From Ficedula albicollis (lineage: Eukaryota; Chordata; Aves; Passeriformes; Muscicapidae): 64,000 bases of DNA. The position numbers and the translations under genes are program-made. The notes under the pieces are model-generated. The model was not told the origin of the DNA and ran no database searches. It worked only from the letters and a program-made list of their open reading frames with translations. The first letter of the stretch is position 1, and each line of letters opens with the position of its first letter. Of the stretch, positions 25,473-43,530 are shown piece by piece. The stretch lies in NCBI RefSeq assembly GCF_000247815.1, contig NC_021676.1, positions 19,610,782 to 19,674,781 of the forward strand, written 5' to 3'.

Positions 25473-28290
25473 CACTCGTGGTTTGTAAAGGCTGAAAGCC
25501 TGAGCAGGAGGGACAGATGGACGTGGTGACCACATGGGGTGTGTGGTTTCCCAGCAAGCACAGCCTGCTCAGAGCTCCACAAAATCCTGCTTGCCATGCC
25601 TGTGGCACCCTCCCAGGCTTTTCCAGACATCCCTGCTGCATCTCAGGAGACAGAGGAGTTCTCAGAGTGTCCCTTATCCAGCAGGTAGGAAATGGAGCCA
25701 GGCTTCCTCCCAGCCCCTCCTGGGACAACCATCAGCATGGAGCAAAGATTTATCCAAACATTTTTATTTTCCACAGCACCAGCTCTTTCTTAACCTGGGC
25801 ATTTGGCATAGCAGCACCAGCAGGAGGCTCTAACTGGGAGGTTAAAGCAGCTCCAAAGTGGGAGAGAAATGGAAAACTGAACAGAAACTATGTAAAAAAA
25901 AAAAAAAATCCCACAAAGAAACTGGGCTTTGGGGGCTCCACAGCACTGCAGCACCCACAAAATTCCCCAGTGCATGCAGAGCTCAGTGACAGCACCCCTG
26001 GAGGAACAGGGACAAACTTCCAAACTTTCCATTCTGCTGTGGAAAAGTCCTGAGGGCAGCATTCCCTGCAGGACACCCCCAGCCCTCAGCAGCTGCCCTG
26101 GGACTGCTCTCCCTGCTCCCTTTGATCTCTGCAGGAAATCTGGGCTCCAGAATCTGGCCACAATCTCCAAATCTGGCCTCTCCACTCCCATTTTTCCCCA
26201 AAGCTCCTCTTTCCATCCTGCCCTGGCCTGGCTGCTCTCCACCAGCTACTTTTGCTTATCCAAACTTTCAAACAAACCCAAACTGCTTTTTTTCTACTTC
26301 TTCACACTGAGATTTTTAGGATTAGAGAGTGAAAAGAGTATTTTGTACTTCCAATACCTTGTGATTTTGAGACTGACAAGTGGAAAAGAATCAGTGAGGA
26401 AAAATGCTGCTGACCTGTCCCACTCAGGGGCATCTCCACTATTTGGCCCTTTGATTCACTGAATTCATTTTCACCATATTTTAGGTTGTGATGGTTTACA
26501 AGAGTTCGCTTTTTGCTTACAAGAAAAACAGAAATTATCAACAGCAGCTTGATTTTAATATTTGAAAAACAGGCAGTGTAAAAATATCACTATTTATGGC
26601 TGGAGAAGGAAAAAGCTGGGACTGTATCTATTGAAGGTGATGGCTGCACTCACCTGGACTCTCACAGACACAACATTAAACCCAAAAGGAAACCCTTTGT
26701 GAGGAAATACCATGGAAAATTCACACTTGTGCTACTTGCAATACAGTCAAAGATTTGGGGGAAAAAAAACCTCTGCTCTTGTCAGATAAAAAAATATTCC
26801 AGCAGAGGAATTTTGTCCTGATTTAATCCAACTCATTTGATTACTGTGCTGGATCAATACCCTCTGAAGAATGCCAAAGCAAATCATCATTGCATTCACA
26901 CACTGCTCAGATGTGCAGATTGATTCTCATCACTACCAATGACTATTAGTTGAATTTTTCTAGGTTAGGAACAGATACTAGAGAGTTGAGCAATGTGGTA
27001 CCAGTGAAGCAGGGAAAACACCCCCATGGGATGCCAGCATAATTGGGAAAAGATTAATTGTTTAAAAAATGGGAAGAAGCACATGCAAAGGAGGGAAGAA
27101 AGAAGCTCTGACAGTTTAAATTCTGGAATAATAGCTTGGGTTTGGGGGCTGATTTGGGAAAAAAAGCCACCTGCCACGAGAACAAAAGGTACAACTTGTA
27201 AAGCATTAGTGACACACTTCTTAGAGATGAGTAACTCTGAAACAGAGCAGATCTGAACCCAAGCTGAGAACAACAGAAAACAGCATTTTGAATAAATCAG
27301 TGCTGAGCAGAACTTGGGAGAAATCAGGCTAAAATCCAGGTTTTGACCAATGTGCCTGAGCAGAACCAAGTGCAGGGATGTTGCCAGAATAAATGTGTAT
27401 TGCTGGTCTTTAACAGCACACAGAAAATAATACTGGAGTAAAAAAGACAGCTGAAAAACCATAACAGAGACTCAGTGCCCATGGAAATGGGTCCAGTGAT
27501 GCTCTGGATGAAAGGCTGAGGTTGGGAGCCAAGCTTCACTCAGGAGCAAACAGAGCTGGTTGATAGTTCCAGAGTGCATTTTAGCCAGCAGACTGAGGTA
27601 ATAATATTCCCACTGAATTGCTGAAATGCAGCTACTCCTGGTGTGGAATAACTCACTTGTTTAGCACAGTCCAGCAAATTATCAACATCTGAAGTACTAA
27701 AATTTCAAATAACTTACCACTGGGGACAGCAAGGAAAACCTGCATTGGAGGGAATCTTGCTATCCACACTGGCACTTGGCCAGGACATCTGGACCAACAC
27801 GTCTTGCTAAAGGAGCAGAATTTGTAGGGACCAAGTGCTGGCTTTAGGTGCTCCCAGTGTCCCTGTGCTCCAAGGACAGGAACCTCTGAACCCTCAGGCC
27901 ACCATCCCCAGGGAAACAGACTCCTCACTGCCAGGGACTGCAAACATCTCTGCTGGATTTATCTTACTTGGTTCAGTTTTACTCTACTGGTTTGAAATAA
28001 TTTTCTATTTTCAGATATCTGGAGATACGTGGAATATCTCCAAATACTGCTGAGGCTGTTGAACTGCTGTAAAAAACACAGAAACCACAACTCTCTCTTT
28101 TCTTTTTCCTTTGTTAGAAGGAGCAATATTGGGAAATTCCCATGTAGAACCTGCTTCAAAATCAACCACTGGAGTTCTACTTTCCCCCAAAAAACATCTT
28201 CTATTACAGGCTACAGTAACCACTGTAATTTCTCCCGAAGAGAAAGCAAAGATTAGACTAATGAGAACAGAATAACACAGCCGGCAGCAA
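25473..28290. other. non-coding, no gene seen
   Basis: No exon or repeat family was recognised. A-tracts occur near 25892 and 26760. The 165-residue minus frame at 26965-27462 is Phe/Leu/Cys-rich, with no family match and no splice context, and is treated as chance. Confidence 0.45.
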
Positions 28291-28369
28291 GGAAGGAATG
28301 TGGGAGGATGAGAGGGCAAGGAAGTGTCAAGTCTGGTGCTGTGTCAATTAGAACAGCACTTTGTCCTGC

Positions 28370-29397
<1,028 letters not shown>

Positions 29398-29471
29398 AGC
29401 CGTGCCCACCCTCCTCCCTCCCTTCCTTTCCCCGGGATTTCTTCTTTTGCTCAGCAGTTTGGGAATGCAGA

Positions 29472-29483
29472 GTCTATATAAAA
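29472..29483 (+). promoter_or_regulatory. possible TATA box
   Basis: GTCTATATAAAATGG is a strong TATA match on the plus strand, about 80 bp after the poly-C run and downstream of CpG-rich DNA. An initiation site near 29505 would be expected. No coding frame is visible just downstream. Confidence 0.3.
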
Positions 29484-29679
29484 TGGCTACAGAGTGATCA
29501 ATGGTTTCAAGGACAGGGAGTAAAGGAGGAGTCAGATAGGACGGAGGTTCATTTCCCTGTCAAAGTACTGCAATAAGAGGAAAAGAGAAAGACATAGCTA
29601 CCTGAACTCACCATTCCTGTTCCATCCCTTAGCCACTGCATCTTGCTTCTGATGATGTCCTTATTATCAGGGAGGGGAA

Positions 29680-29770
29680 GGGAAAAAAAAAAAATCCCTA
29701 CGGGGAAGGGTAAAAAAAAAAATCCCTACTGCCTGGCGAGAGCTGGCAGGAAAAAAAAGAAGCCCCCCAC
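29680..29770. repeat. A-rich interrupted repeat
   Basis: Two units of GGGAAGG, an A-run, then ATCCCTAC at about 29680-29735, followed by a further A-run. It looks like slippage-prone low-complexity DNA. Confidence 0.6.
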
Positions 29771-29937
29771 CCCCACCCTAGGCTGGAGCTTTCAGTCAGC
29801 CATCCCTCAGCCCGGCAATCCCGTGCTGCCAGGAGCACGTTCTCAGCAGCCTCCTCACTACCTGCGATTCTGCTTATTTATTTCAGTCACGGACCCAGGG
29901 ATTTCAGGGGAGGGGGATGTCCTTTTTTTTTTTTTCT

Positions 29938-29938
<1 letters not shown>

Positions 29939-30011
<73 letters not shown>
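29939..30011. other. 73-bp poly-C run, probable assembly artefact
   Basis: It follows a T13-CTT tract and precedes TGCCGTTCTTCG. It is shorter than the other runs but in the same setting: a homopolymer edge inside GC-rich DNA. Confidence 0.75.
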
Positions 30012-30354
30012 TGCCGTTCTTCGAAACTCTGCAGGAGGGGAGGGATGCGAACTTGGGGAGTCAACTGGGGGCCAGTGGCCCCCAGCGCTGCAGGACTCGG
30101 GCTCTGCAGAGCCAGCACATGCTCCACGCTCAGCAAGGGGCTGGGGATTTTGCTGACGTTCAGAGGGCAGCAGGTTCTCATTCTGCTCTCCACATGAAGG
30201 ATGAGTCCCCTTCTCGCTGCAAGCAAAGCTCCCAGCCCAGCCCAGCCCAGCCCGGGGTGATGCTCCCCACTCCGCCTCTTCACCCCCTGCCTGCTCCCCC
30301 GCATTTCCCCCCACTTTCTGACCACAGCAAGGAAACCAGAGCAGAGTTAAGAGA

Positions 30355-30640
30355 GCAAATGCGCTGGTTCAGCGCTGCTCATGGATCCGGCCACCCACCA
30401 CGTCGAGGGAGAGGAGCCCGCGGTGTCTGGCGCTGGGGAGCAGAGGCGGCGGCAGCAGATGGGATGTGTGGAGCCAAGCGGGAGCGGGGCTGGATCCCGG
30501 CGGGTGCTCCAGCTGGGACACGCACAGGGACATGGTCCTGCCCATGGTGGGCACACGCGGGGCTGGCAGCAGCTGCCCAAGGCCGCTGACGGTGGCGCAG
30601 CCCCCGCCGCCATCCCGGGGCTCGGTGCCCACAGGAAGGG
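30355..30640. promoter_or_regulatory. CpG-rich patch
   Basis: Frequent CG dinucleotides (GGCGGCGGCAG, CGCCGCCATCCCGG-type segments) mark a second CpG-rich patch 0.3 kb after the poly-C run. Together with 28370-28775 it may be one island of about 2 kb, damaged by mis-filled gaps. Frames of 96-178 residues cross it on both strands; none is recognisable. Confidence 0.4.
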
Positions 30641-32690
30641 GCAGCCCGCAGAAGGACTGACACACCCCTGAGCGCAGGAAAATGCCCCGCCAAGTATTCC
30701 CAAAATCCCCTCTTTGGCAGCTGAGGCTGCAGGGACAGGAGAGAGCAAGGTAGGAATCGTGGAGACAAGGTGGGGAAGGGCTGGCAGCGTGCTCGGGGCA
30801 CAGGCAGGACACTGGGGACGTGGACAGGATGGATCCACGCACAGGATATGCTGTAAAATCTGTGGAGAAGCTCCAGCCTCCTCAGTTAGAGCTGCAGAGC
30901 ATTTAGGGTGGTGTTTGCATGAGTTTTTCCTCCACGCCTCAAGGGCAGAAGGGCATTTGGATCTCCCGCTCCTGGGACTCTGGAGGAGTCAACATTTTCC
31001 TGCAGCTGGAGATTTGGAGTCAGGGAACAACACACGGCTCCTCGTGACTGCCACTTTCTGCTGGTCCTGTGCCACTCAGCAGCATCAGAGCTTAGGTGTC
31101 TTCACTTATTTATTGCAATGGGCCAGACCACAAGTGCAGGCAGGACTGAAGGGATGCTGCCCAGCATCTCTGCACTGCTGGGGCCCCACACAGCCTGCTC
31201 CAGTTCCATCAAGCCACATCCCATCACCTTCTGTACAGGCACTGACAGCCATCATTATTCCCAGAGATGCCTGACAAAAGAAAGAGTCAGGAGGCAAACG
31301 CTTATAGCTGTCCAAACTTTGGAGCTCTGCCTAAGTTTGGAGTGGCAGAAACACCAGGTAAGTTATTTCCATCCACAGGAGGGCTCTGGTTGGAAAATCC
31401 CACCTCTGACAGCCATCCTGGAATGTGCTGTCACTCCAGGGAGAGCCCCATCTCCTGCAGCAGGTGATGGCCACGGCTTTGTGCAGCCCTGGAATCAGAT
31501 CTCACAGGTACCCCACTTGTTTGGGATGTCAGACTGAGCCAGCACAACCCCACCAAAAGCTGCAGGAGAGCTGGGACAGCACAAATTACTGACAGACACA
31601 CATCCTGAGTGGACATTGCTTCAGAAACTCAAGACTGAAAACAGAGCAATGATCAGGTTATCTCTAACTGAAGGGTAAATATCTTTTTCTATCAGGAAAG
31701 TTAAAATGAGATCTGCAGTGTTGTCAGCACACACACACAGAACACAACAAGGACCCTCTTAAGCACAAAATCAGCTTTAAACCATGCAGCAACACTTTGG
31801 TCAAAGTTGCACCCTGGCAGTGCAAATGGAGGGGGATTTGTCTGGCACATCCCACCCTGTTGCTCTGAGTGGGAATGTTGGTCTGGGAGGAGGAGGATTT
31901 CTGTCACACAGGAGCAGAATGATCCCAGTTTCTCTCCTCCTGCCAGCTGCTGATCAGGCCTGTCAATAAGGCTCATATTCCACTGTTTCACTCCCTATGC
32001 CTTGTTTACCCTCAGCTGATTTGAGAAGCAAACCAAGAGCTGCCAGGTTAATTCCTGCTCCCTGTAAAAGTGCTGAAAGGCAAGAAAGCCCCAAGATCAG
32101 CCAAGTCTCTGAATGGGCAGCAGGCTGCACACAAATCCCACCCTGCCCAGAGCAGTGGGGCAGCCGTTCTCTCTGGCACAGGGAACCTCAGAGAGAACCC
32201 AGCTGCATTTCTCTGCCAAGAAAATGCACCTCTGCTGCCTCATTGTCAATGCAAAGCGCTCTGCAGGCAGCCAGCGGGCAGGGGACCAAGGCCAGAGTCC
32301 CTGCCAGAGCAGGGGGAGCAGGGAAAAGCCACCTGTGAGCTTCTCCTGGTCCCGTGCAGGGCCAGGAGCTGGGCTGTGAGCATCCTTGTGGGCTCCTTCC
32401 AGCTGAGGATATTCAGTGATTCTCTAATTCTCCACTTCCCCATGCTGGAAAAAAGCATCTTCCAGGGAAGGGCACCAGGTGCTGGCTCCTGTGCCAACAC
32501 AGCTGAGGGCACAGGGGGCTCTGTGCCCACCCAGCACATCCCAAAATTCCCAAGCACAGCCCCAAGCTGGGTGTGAGTCACAGAGCACGGTGGAATAGTG
32601 GTAGGAAAACCCACATTGCCCACAGGGAAACAGAGGCAGCTTTCAGTGTGTGGTGGTTGGGCACAGAGTTTGAACAGCAGAGTTCAGCTT
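30641..32690. other. non-coding, no gene seen
   Basis: Unique-looking DNA with a short CA tract near 31727. No exon, RNA gene or known repeat was recognised. Confidence 0.45.
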
Positions 32691-32692
32691 GC

Positions 32693-33435
<743 letters not shown>

Positions 33436-35290
33436 GGTATTTCTACCACCTGAGGAGGCAGAGACCAGGCTTTGCTCGGGTGGTTTGTCTGGGGGATCAC
33501 TGCAGAGGAAATCCTCAGGAAGAATTGTGGATTGCTCCTCAACAGCACAATGTCCCTGTCAGTCTCAGCAGAGCTCTGATCATATTTTACCTGTCACAGC
33601 CTTCAAAAATTTCTCTCTCCAGAACAAGGACCAAAATCTAGCTGATTGTGATGTGCTTCACCCTCAGACAGCCCAGTCCAGTCTGGAGTCTCCCTGTGAC
33701 TGCCAATGATACCAATAATGGGCAAGAACCTCCCAGGGGAGCAGAGAACTGAAGGCAGGGAAGGAAGGAGCTGTGTTTACCTCTGCAATAGCAGTGATTG
33801 CCTAAATTATCAGATTAATGCCACTTTCCCATGTGTAATTTATTTTCTCCTAATTCCCTGCAGCTGGAGAGCCACCCAAAAGCCCAAGCAACTGGGGATG
33901 AGCAGAAGGACACTCAGAATCACATCTCAGTGAAACAGCAAAAACAACCTCCATCCTTGTGCCTCATCCAACACATCTGGAGTCATGGAAAATTAACACA
34001 CAGGAGACTTCCCCAACATTCCCAATCTCCAATCCAATCCTCCCAGAACCCAGCCTGCTCTCCCAGCGTTATTTACAGTATTGCAGGGCAGCTTTTGGGA
34101 GCAGATCCCTCGTTTGAGACACCCAGAGCACAGCCCTGGCATCCCAAACATGAAGGTTCATTTCTTTGCAGCCTGTGAGAGCAGCACTGCAGGATTTCAC
34201 CTGCCTGTCCCTCCTGCAACTGAGTTACATCACCACTGAAATCTTCTTTAGATCTTCAAGGCCTCCCTTCCTTAATCCCACTGAAAGAGTTTTGTGTGAA
34301 CCATTCTCTGGATGTAGGAACTTTTCCCAAAACACTTTTTTCCCCCGTGCTGCTGTTGTTTTCATGGGGGGATTTCCCTTCTTTTGCTTTTCACCCACTG
34401 CCAACACCCCCCAGCCAACACCTCCCCATGGAAATTTCAGGCTGGAATTTCTGGTGTTTCACTGCTGCAGAAGGCAGATGTTCTTCATTCCATATCAGAG
34501 AGCACAAATATGTTCCTGCAGTCACTGTCTCTATTGAACTGCAAAGAACAGGCACCAAATCCTACAGGTTAATTAATGAGAAAGGAGGGGAATTTGTCTA
34601 ACCTCTACTAGGAATCATCCAGCCTGGCTTTATAAACCAATCAGCCACGCTCCACAGCTATAAAACACAAACCTTCCTGCAGGAAAAAAAGCCCAAACCC
34701 CACGGAATCATCTCCTAATGGCCCAGTGCCTCTCTGATTAGCACAGCAATAACACAGTGCTTCAGGCTCTTGCAAAGTATTATTATTATTTATGGTACAT
34801 TACAAAGGAGTTTGTTTGTTCTTTAATAGGAGATGACAATCCAGAAGCCCAGATACGAGTGTCCTCCTGAACTAACTCTGACACAAAGATAGTTTCAGTC
34901 ATAAATTATACACTCATAGAACCATAGGAGTGGAACAAGTGCCTGAAATGCTTCTCTCTGATGGATGTGATTGGGATCTGGATGTTTATAGCCCAGCAAG
35001 GGCAGAGATCATCACCTGAGAACCCCAGACCTGCCAAGGTGACACAGTGGCCACTGGCAGGGACAGACAGGGCAGCCCAAACCTGTCTCCCCCTGCTCCA
35101 AACCCCTCCTCCAGTCTGGATCAGTTGCGTGCACACATTTCTAACATTTCCAGTTATTTCTAATTGAATTCTGTGCATTGGGCATTATTAATTACTTGCA
35201 GTATTTATATTTAGCAATTTATTTTAGTCCCAGTGAAAACAGCCCCCATCTGGCTCCAGGCAGAGGTGTGTGGCACATGCAGCCTGCTCC
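33436..35290. other. non-coding, no gene seen
   Basis: No repeat or exon was recognised. The region includes an ATT microsatellite-like stretch near 34780 and a weak CR1-like ATAGAACCATAGGAGTGG at about 34915. Confidence 0.4.
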
Positions 35291-35297
35291 ATGGGGA

Positions 35298-35358
35298 AGG
35301 AGGATTGGGATGGATTGACATGGATTGGGATGAACTGGGATGGACTGGGATGGATTGG
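35298..35358. repeat. 10-bp GGATTGGGAT minisatellite, left part
   Basis: Units such as TGGATTGGGA and TGGACTGGGA repeat up to the target duplication ATTGG of LTR B. The same array resumes at 36807 after the LTR, showing that the retroelement inserted into it. Confidence 0.9.
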
Positions 35359-36806
<1,448 letters not shown>

Positions 36807-36880
36807 ATTGGGCGTGGATTGGGATGGATTGGGATAGATTGGGATGAATTTGGATGGACTGGCATGGATTGGGCATGGCC
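36807..36880. repeat. 10-bp GGATTGGGAT minisatellite, right part
   Basis: Units GGATTGGGAT and GGATTGGGATAGATT continue the array interrupted by LTR B. The first five bases are the right target duplication. Confidence 0.88.
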
Positions 36881-37895
36881 ACGCTCCCACAGACTCCCCT
36901 CAAAGAGCTTTTTGTGAGATTTTACCAACAAAATGCCAGCTTCAGTTTAGGAGAAGATCAAAACAAACTGGAACTTTAAATAAAGCCCTAGTGGGAAAGC
37001 ACACTTTGCAAACCTGTTTGTAAAAAGCGATTTTTTTATTAAATAACCTCTTCAGTTCACTGCCCACAGTCTGCCAGACACACAGAGGCTGCTCCCAGCC
37101 CCCTCCAGTCCATCCTGCCCTTGGAAAAGGCAGGAAAACAGGCAAATCCTGGATCTGCCTCCTTCCAAAACATCTCCTTCAAGATGGTTTGCATGTTGTT
37201 TACTATTCCTCCTCCTGTCACCCCCGCCTGACTGACAAGACTCCTCATGCCTCAGCCCATTTGATTTGCTAATATCACTCAACTTTTTCCATTTGCAAGC
37301 CTCCCACCTCTGCTTTAATGAACCCAAGGAGTCTGTTGCCAAGGAACGCTCTCTGTTGCCATGCCCTCTGCTTTAGAGGTGAAAATTAATAACCTGCAGG
37401 CAAATTAAACTCTTTGGGTGATGAGGAAACCACCCCAGTTCAGCCCAGTAAAGTCTCTCCAGCATCCAAGTCTTCTTTAGATCCATCTGTCACCAGCACT
37501 GCCCTAGTTCTGCTTATTTAGGGAAAATCCTATGGAGATTAAAAAAAGGAATAAAACTAAATTTGAAACTGAAAGGGCTTTACAAGCAGCACGATGCTCA
37601 TATATAAATTCATTTCATTTGCGTACTAAGAGATCTGCAGCCAAAAAAAGGTATTTTTTTAAAGAAAACTAGAGCTTAGCATTGCTGTTCCTGAGAAGAT
37701 TGACAGGGAAACAATAAATGCTGCCCTGGGTCGTGCATTTTGAGGTCAGGAGGGACTGGAAAATCCATAAACCCTGAGGCTGTGCTCCTCCATGGTGCCT
37801 GGAGGGACATTCTATGCAGGAGGGGATGGAGCCTCCAGGGACTTCAGCATGGACCTGTCTCATGGCCTGGGGATGATCCACAGCCCTGTCTGTCC
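36881..37895. other. non-coding, no gene seen
   Basis: Unique-looking DNA before the 40/41-bp array. AT-rich stretches occur near 37530-37670. I see no exon. Confidence 0.45.
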
Positions 37896-39881
<1,986 letters not shown>

Positions 39882-40600
39882 CTCTCATCCCTGCAGGGAT
39901 CTCACTGGAGCTGGCTGCCTTTGGAGGAGGCACCCAGCCTGGCCCTACCCCCCCAAACACAAACCCCTGAACAGAACTGGTGTTCCTCCATGGGAAGCAC
40001 AGCAGTGAATTGGCACAACCTGAACCAGGCACAGCACAGCTCCCACTGGAACCCATGGGATTCCTGCCTCAAAAACAACTTCCCAGCTTGGCTCTCCACC
40101 AGCAAGCAGGTTGGTCCCCCAGGATCTCCCATCTCAGCAGGCAGGTGAGGGCTGAACAAGCAGCTGATATTTGTGGCCACAATTCATCAGAATGCAGGGA
40201 GCCATGGCAGGATTCTCACATTCACCCAGCGCTCCTCTCACTGGTATTTCATTCAGGCTGTGACCCTGGCCCTGGATGCTGAGCTGAAGCAGCTCCCAGC
40301 CCTGTTTTCACGGCCTCAGTCACTCTGAGTCACCTCAGAGAGACCCAGGGGTGCAGGGAGGAGCACACAGCAGAGCAGGGAGGGCTCCTGGAACAGCTCC
40401 TTCAGGTGTGGGGTGTTCAGTGAGGGACAGCCAGGACAATGAGGAGTGTTTTCACCAGGATGATGCACATTTAGTCCCTACAAGCCCATTTTCCCAGTGT
40501 GCCTGGCTCAGGTCAATCTCAAAGTTTCTGCACATTTCCCTGCCTGCCATCAGCTGTGCCAGCCAGGGCACATCTGGGCAAGAGAAACAGGAGGGGAAAG
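39882..40600. other. non-coding, no gene seen
   Basis: Mixed-composition DNA between the minisatellite and a tandem duplication. No exon was recognised. Confidence 0.45.
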
Positions 40601-41254
40601 GAGCAGCTGAGACCAGCCCCAGCCTCACCAGGAGAACTTCTTGAGCTGGGGCATCATCTGCATGGATGCTCCATCAGCCCAAGGAAAGCTCTTTGCTGAG
40701 CCTCTCTATTAACTGCAACTGTTCACTTTTAGAGCCAGGAACATTTCCCAGAGAAATGCTCTCTTTCAATACTTGGGGCTGCTAAAGCATTGTGAGAGAG
40801 CCTTGCCTTGAGTCACCCTCTGGAATCAAAAGCAAAGCAAAGAGATTTTCTCTTCCCCACCCACCATGTGCAGAGAGATGTGAATTCATTCCCCTGACAA
40901 ACATGCCACCCACCATGTGCAGAGAGATGTGAATTCCCCTGACAAACAGAGCAGCTGAGACCAGCCCCAGCCTCACCAGGAGAAATTCTTGAGCTGGGGC
41001 ATCATCTGCATGGATGCTCCATCAGCCCAAGGAAAGCTCTTTGCTGAGCCTCTCTATTAACTGCAACTGTTCACTTTTAGAGCCAGGAACATTTCCCAGA
41101 GAAATGCTCTCCTTCAATACTTGGGGCTGCTAAAGCATTGTGAGAGAGCCTTGCCTTGAGTCACCCTCTGGAATCAAAAGCAAAGCAAAGAGATTTTCTC
41201 TTCCCCACCCACCATGTGCAGAGAGATGTGAATTCATTCCCCTGACAAACATGC
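40601..41254. repeat. 348-bp tandem segmental duplication
   Basis: Copies at 40601-40906 and 40949-41254 begin GAGCAGCTGAGACCAGCCCC and end GACAAACATGC. They differ at only a few bases (for example CTCTCTTTC versus CTCTCCTTC). Between them, 40907-40948 is a third, partial copy of the unit's end with a 4-bp deletion (AATTCCCCTG instead of AATTCATTCCCCTG). The event looks recent. Confidence 0.93.
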
Positions 41255-42070
41255 ACTGCAGACTGGGGCTCTCCAAACCACTCACTGTGCTGCTTTCATT
41301 CCCAGCTACTTTTCCAGTTCCCTCCAAATCCCACAGTCCCCTCCTCAGACTTCCACAGGTCCTCCCCACTGTGGTCAATACACACGGGAAAGTTTTGATC
41401 TTGCCTCACTTCCAAAAGTGAATTTTAAAGCTCCCTCCCCTCAACCCACAACTCCTTGCTGGCATCCTTTGAAATTGTTAAAACTCATCTGCCTACAATA
41501 ATTACTGACACAATGCTTTAATTCCAAATGAAACCACATCCCTCTTGGGCTTGTTTTATCCTAGCAGAGGGAACAGCCCATGGGCTCCAGGAGGCTGAGG
41601 CTTGCCAGGAAGAAGGGGCAGGGGGTTTGGTGCCCCAGTTCCTGGTGCTGGGTGCACTGGGCTGTGGGTAACACGAGCAGACAGGCACATCCAGCAGGAG
41701 CCAAAGGTTTCCCCACGAAGCCATTTCACAGCAGGGATGCTCGACAGAAAGTACAGGGTGTAAAACACAGACAGGGATCACTGAACATCTCCCAGAGCGT
41801 TTGCAGTGTCAGGTCTCTGTGAGCCAGATCTCAGGAGCTGTTATACAACTACCCTGGAGACAGGAAAGGGTTAAACCCAGCTCTGGGAGGAAAGCCTCGG
41901 TGAATTCCTTCATTAAACACATCCTCGCCAGCAAATGAAGCCATAAATATGTGGCATTCTCTCCCTCTAGTGGCTGGAGGCTTGGAAAGGACGGGGATGA
42001 GCATGACCCTGCAATTTCTAGGAACAAAATTTCTGGGGTTCTCTGGGGCTGCTGCCCCCAGAGCCCCAGG
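41255..42070. other. non-coding, no gene seen
   Basis: Unique-looking DNA up to the inverted repeat. No exon, RNA gene or known repeat was recognised. Confidence 0.45.
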
Positions 42071-42560
42071 GAGCCAGCCCAGAAAAAAATGCCTGCAAGT
42101 GTTATCTTTGACTCAAACCCATCCCTCTCCTCTTTCTTCCCCTCTTCCTGGCCTTTTGTAAGAACATTTCTGCTGTTATTGAGGATATTCATCCACATTC
42201 ATACCCACACACATCCCTGGTGGGATGAGGTGGGGACATTATTGACAGAGATCCTTGGGATTTTTAGCTAAAATTCCTGAAATGTATTGCACTTAGTGGA
42301 AAGGAGCTGTGTTGAACTGGTTTTAGTGTTGTTGTCTTCCTTCCAAGGATGCTTCCCTCCTAAAAACAACCCTCATTACTGCAAATGAAGGTCATGGACC
42401 CTGCTGGTTGTCCTTAGAGGAAGGGTGAGGCTGATGTAGAAACAAATCCCAGCACTCCCATTACTGGAGTAACCACATCACCAAATCTGGGAGCCTCAGG
42501 TGTGGTGCAGAGCTTGGTGTTTCTTTAAAATCCTTCAGAAACAGTTTTTTGAGGAGCTTT
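42071..42560 (+). repeat. inverted repeat, left arm
   Basis: It is the reverse complement of 43531-44045. The inner 320 bp (from ACATTATTGACAGAG at about 42236 to GAGGAGCTTT at 42560) match with about one difference (GATGCTTCCC versus GATGCTGCCC). The outer 170 bp match less well and include small indels. Confidence 0.93.
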
Positions 42561-42605
42561 GTGTGAGTCTGGCTGTTGGATTTGGGACAGGCAGGAGCTC
42601 AGGTG
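42561..42605 (-). repeat. single inverted unit of the 40/41-bp minisatellite
   Basis: In reverse complement this reads CACCTGAGCTCCTGCCTGTC, then CCAAATCCAACAGCCAGACT, then CACAC, an essentially perfect unit of the array at 37.9-39.9 kb. It begins exactly where the left arm of the inverted repeat ends. Confidence 0.93.
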
Positions 42606-42866
42606 TGAATCACCCCCTTAGCCATGGTCACTGCTCTCAGCACTGGGAGGGGAGGGATGAAGTTTTTTTCTCTCTGCTTTCAGCAGAAATACTCTGGGTC
42701 ACTTCCCTGCCCACTTCAATTCCCTGCCTGTGGGTTATTTGCTCCCACAAGGATTCTTTCTTATTCTGAATGAGGCAGAGAGATGGGACTTCTGGCTGCT
42801 TAGAAAAGTGGGGTTTATTTTTCTTGGGGTTTATTTTTCTTATCTTCTACAGAAAACGTGAGTTCT

Positions 42867-43141
42867 TGTTACAGGTGTTGAGAGCATGACCAGAAGTCAC
42901 AAGACTTAAGGTTACAAGATCTTTTAAGGATTTATTAGCAATAAAACACTGCCAACCAAGGTATTTATATTTCTAATCCAATATTAAGAAATTTTGTCTA
43001 ATTACAGTGTGACCTTTCTCAACCAATCCCATTCTGACACACAGATCTATTCTGTCACCTTTTTATTCTTTCTATATCTTAAACTCTATAGCTAAACTTT
43101 TCTCAACTTAACACATCTCTGCTTTAAGCTTTAAATCTACA
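42867..43141 (-). mobile_element. possible solo LTR in the inverted-repeat spacer
   Basis: On the minus strand the segment starts TGTAGATTTAAAGC, ends CACCTGTAACA and contains GCTAATAAATCC, a poly-A signal. It is flanked by a 4-bp match (TTCT on the plus strand, at 42863-42866 and 43142-43145). TG...CA ends plus a 4-bp duplication would fit an ERV1-class LTR. With so short a duplication chance is possible, and the true element could be larger, reaching 43500. Confidence 0.4.
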
Positions 43142-43530
43142 TTCTTAATTCTAGCACCTAAGCTTGAAAGCTTTTCCCAAGGCCTCAGTTCAAATCCTGT
43201 GTTCTCTGATTTAAATTTGATTTATTTATATTTTATTTAATTCCCAATGTTCTGGGAATTTCTTGCACTTTGAATTCCAGCACCTGCCATGTCCCCACTC
43301 CATGAGACTGCTCCTTGTTCATGCCCCACTGCCAGAACACACAAGAGCCACTCAGGATTATTGTCACCATGTCACCCCACACCAGCCAGGCTGCCAGCTC
43401 TGCTCACTCCTTACATCTCTGAGCTTGTAGGAAAGCAGGAGACATAAAAAAATCACCCAGAGACAGAAAAATCACCCAGAGATGCACAGAGAGACAAACC
43501 AAGGCAGTAACTTGGTATGACACAGGAGGA

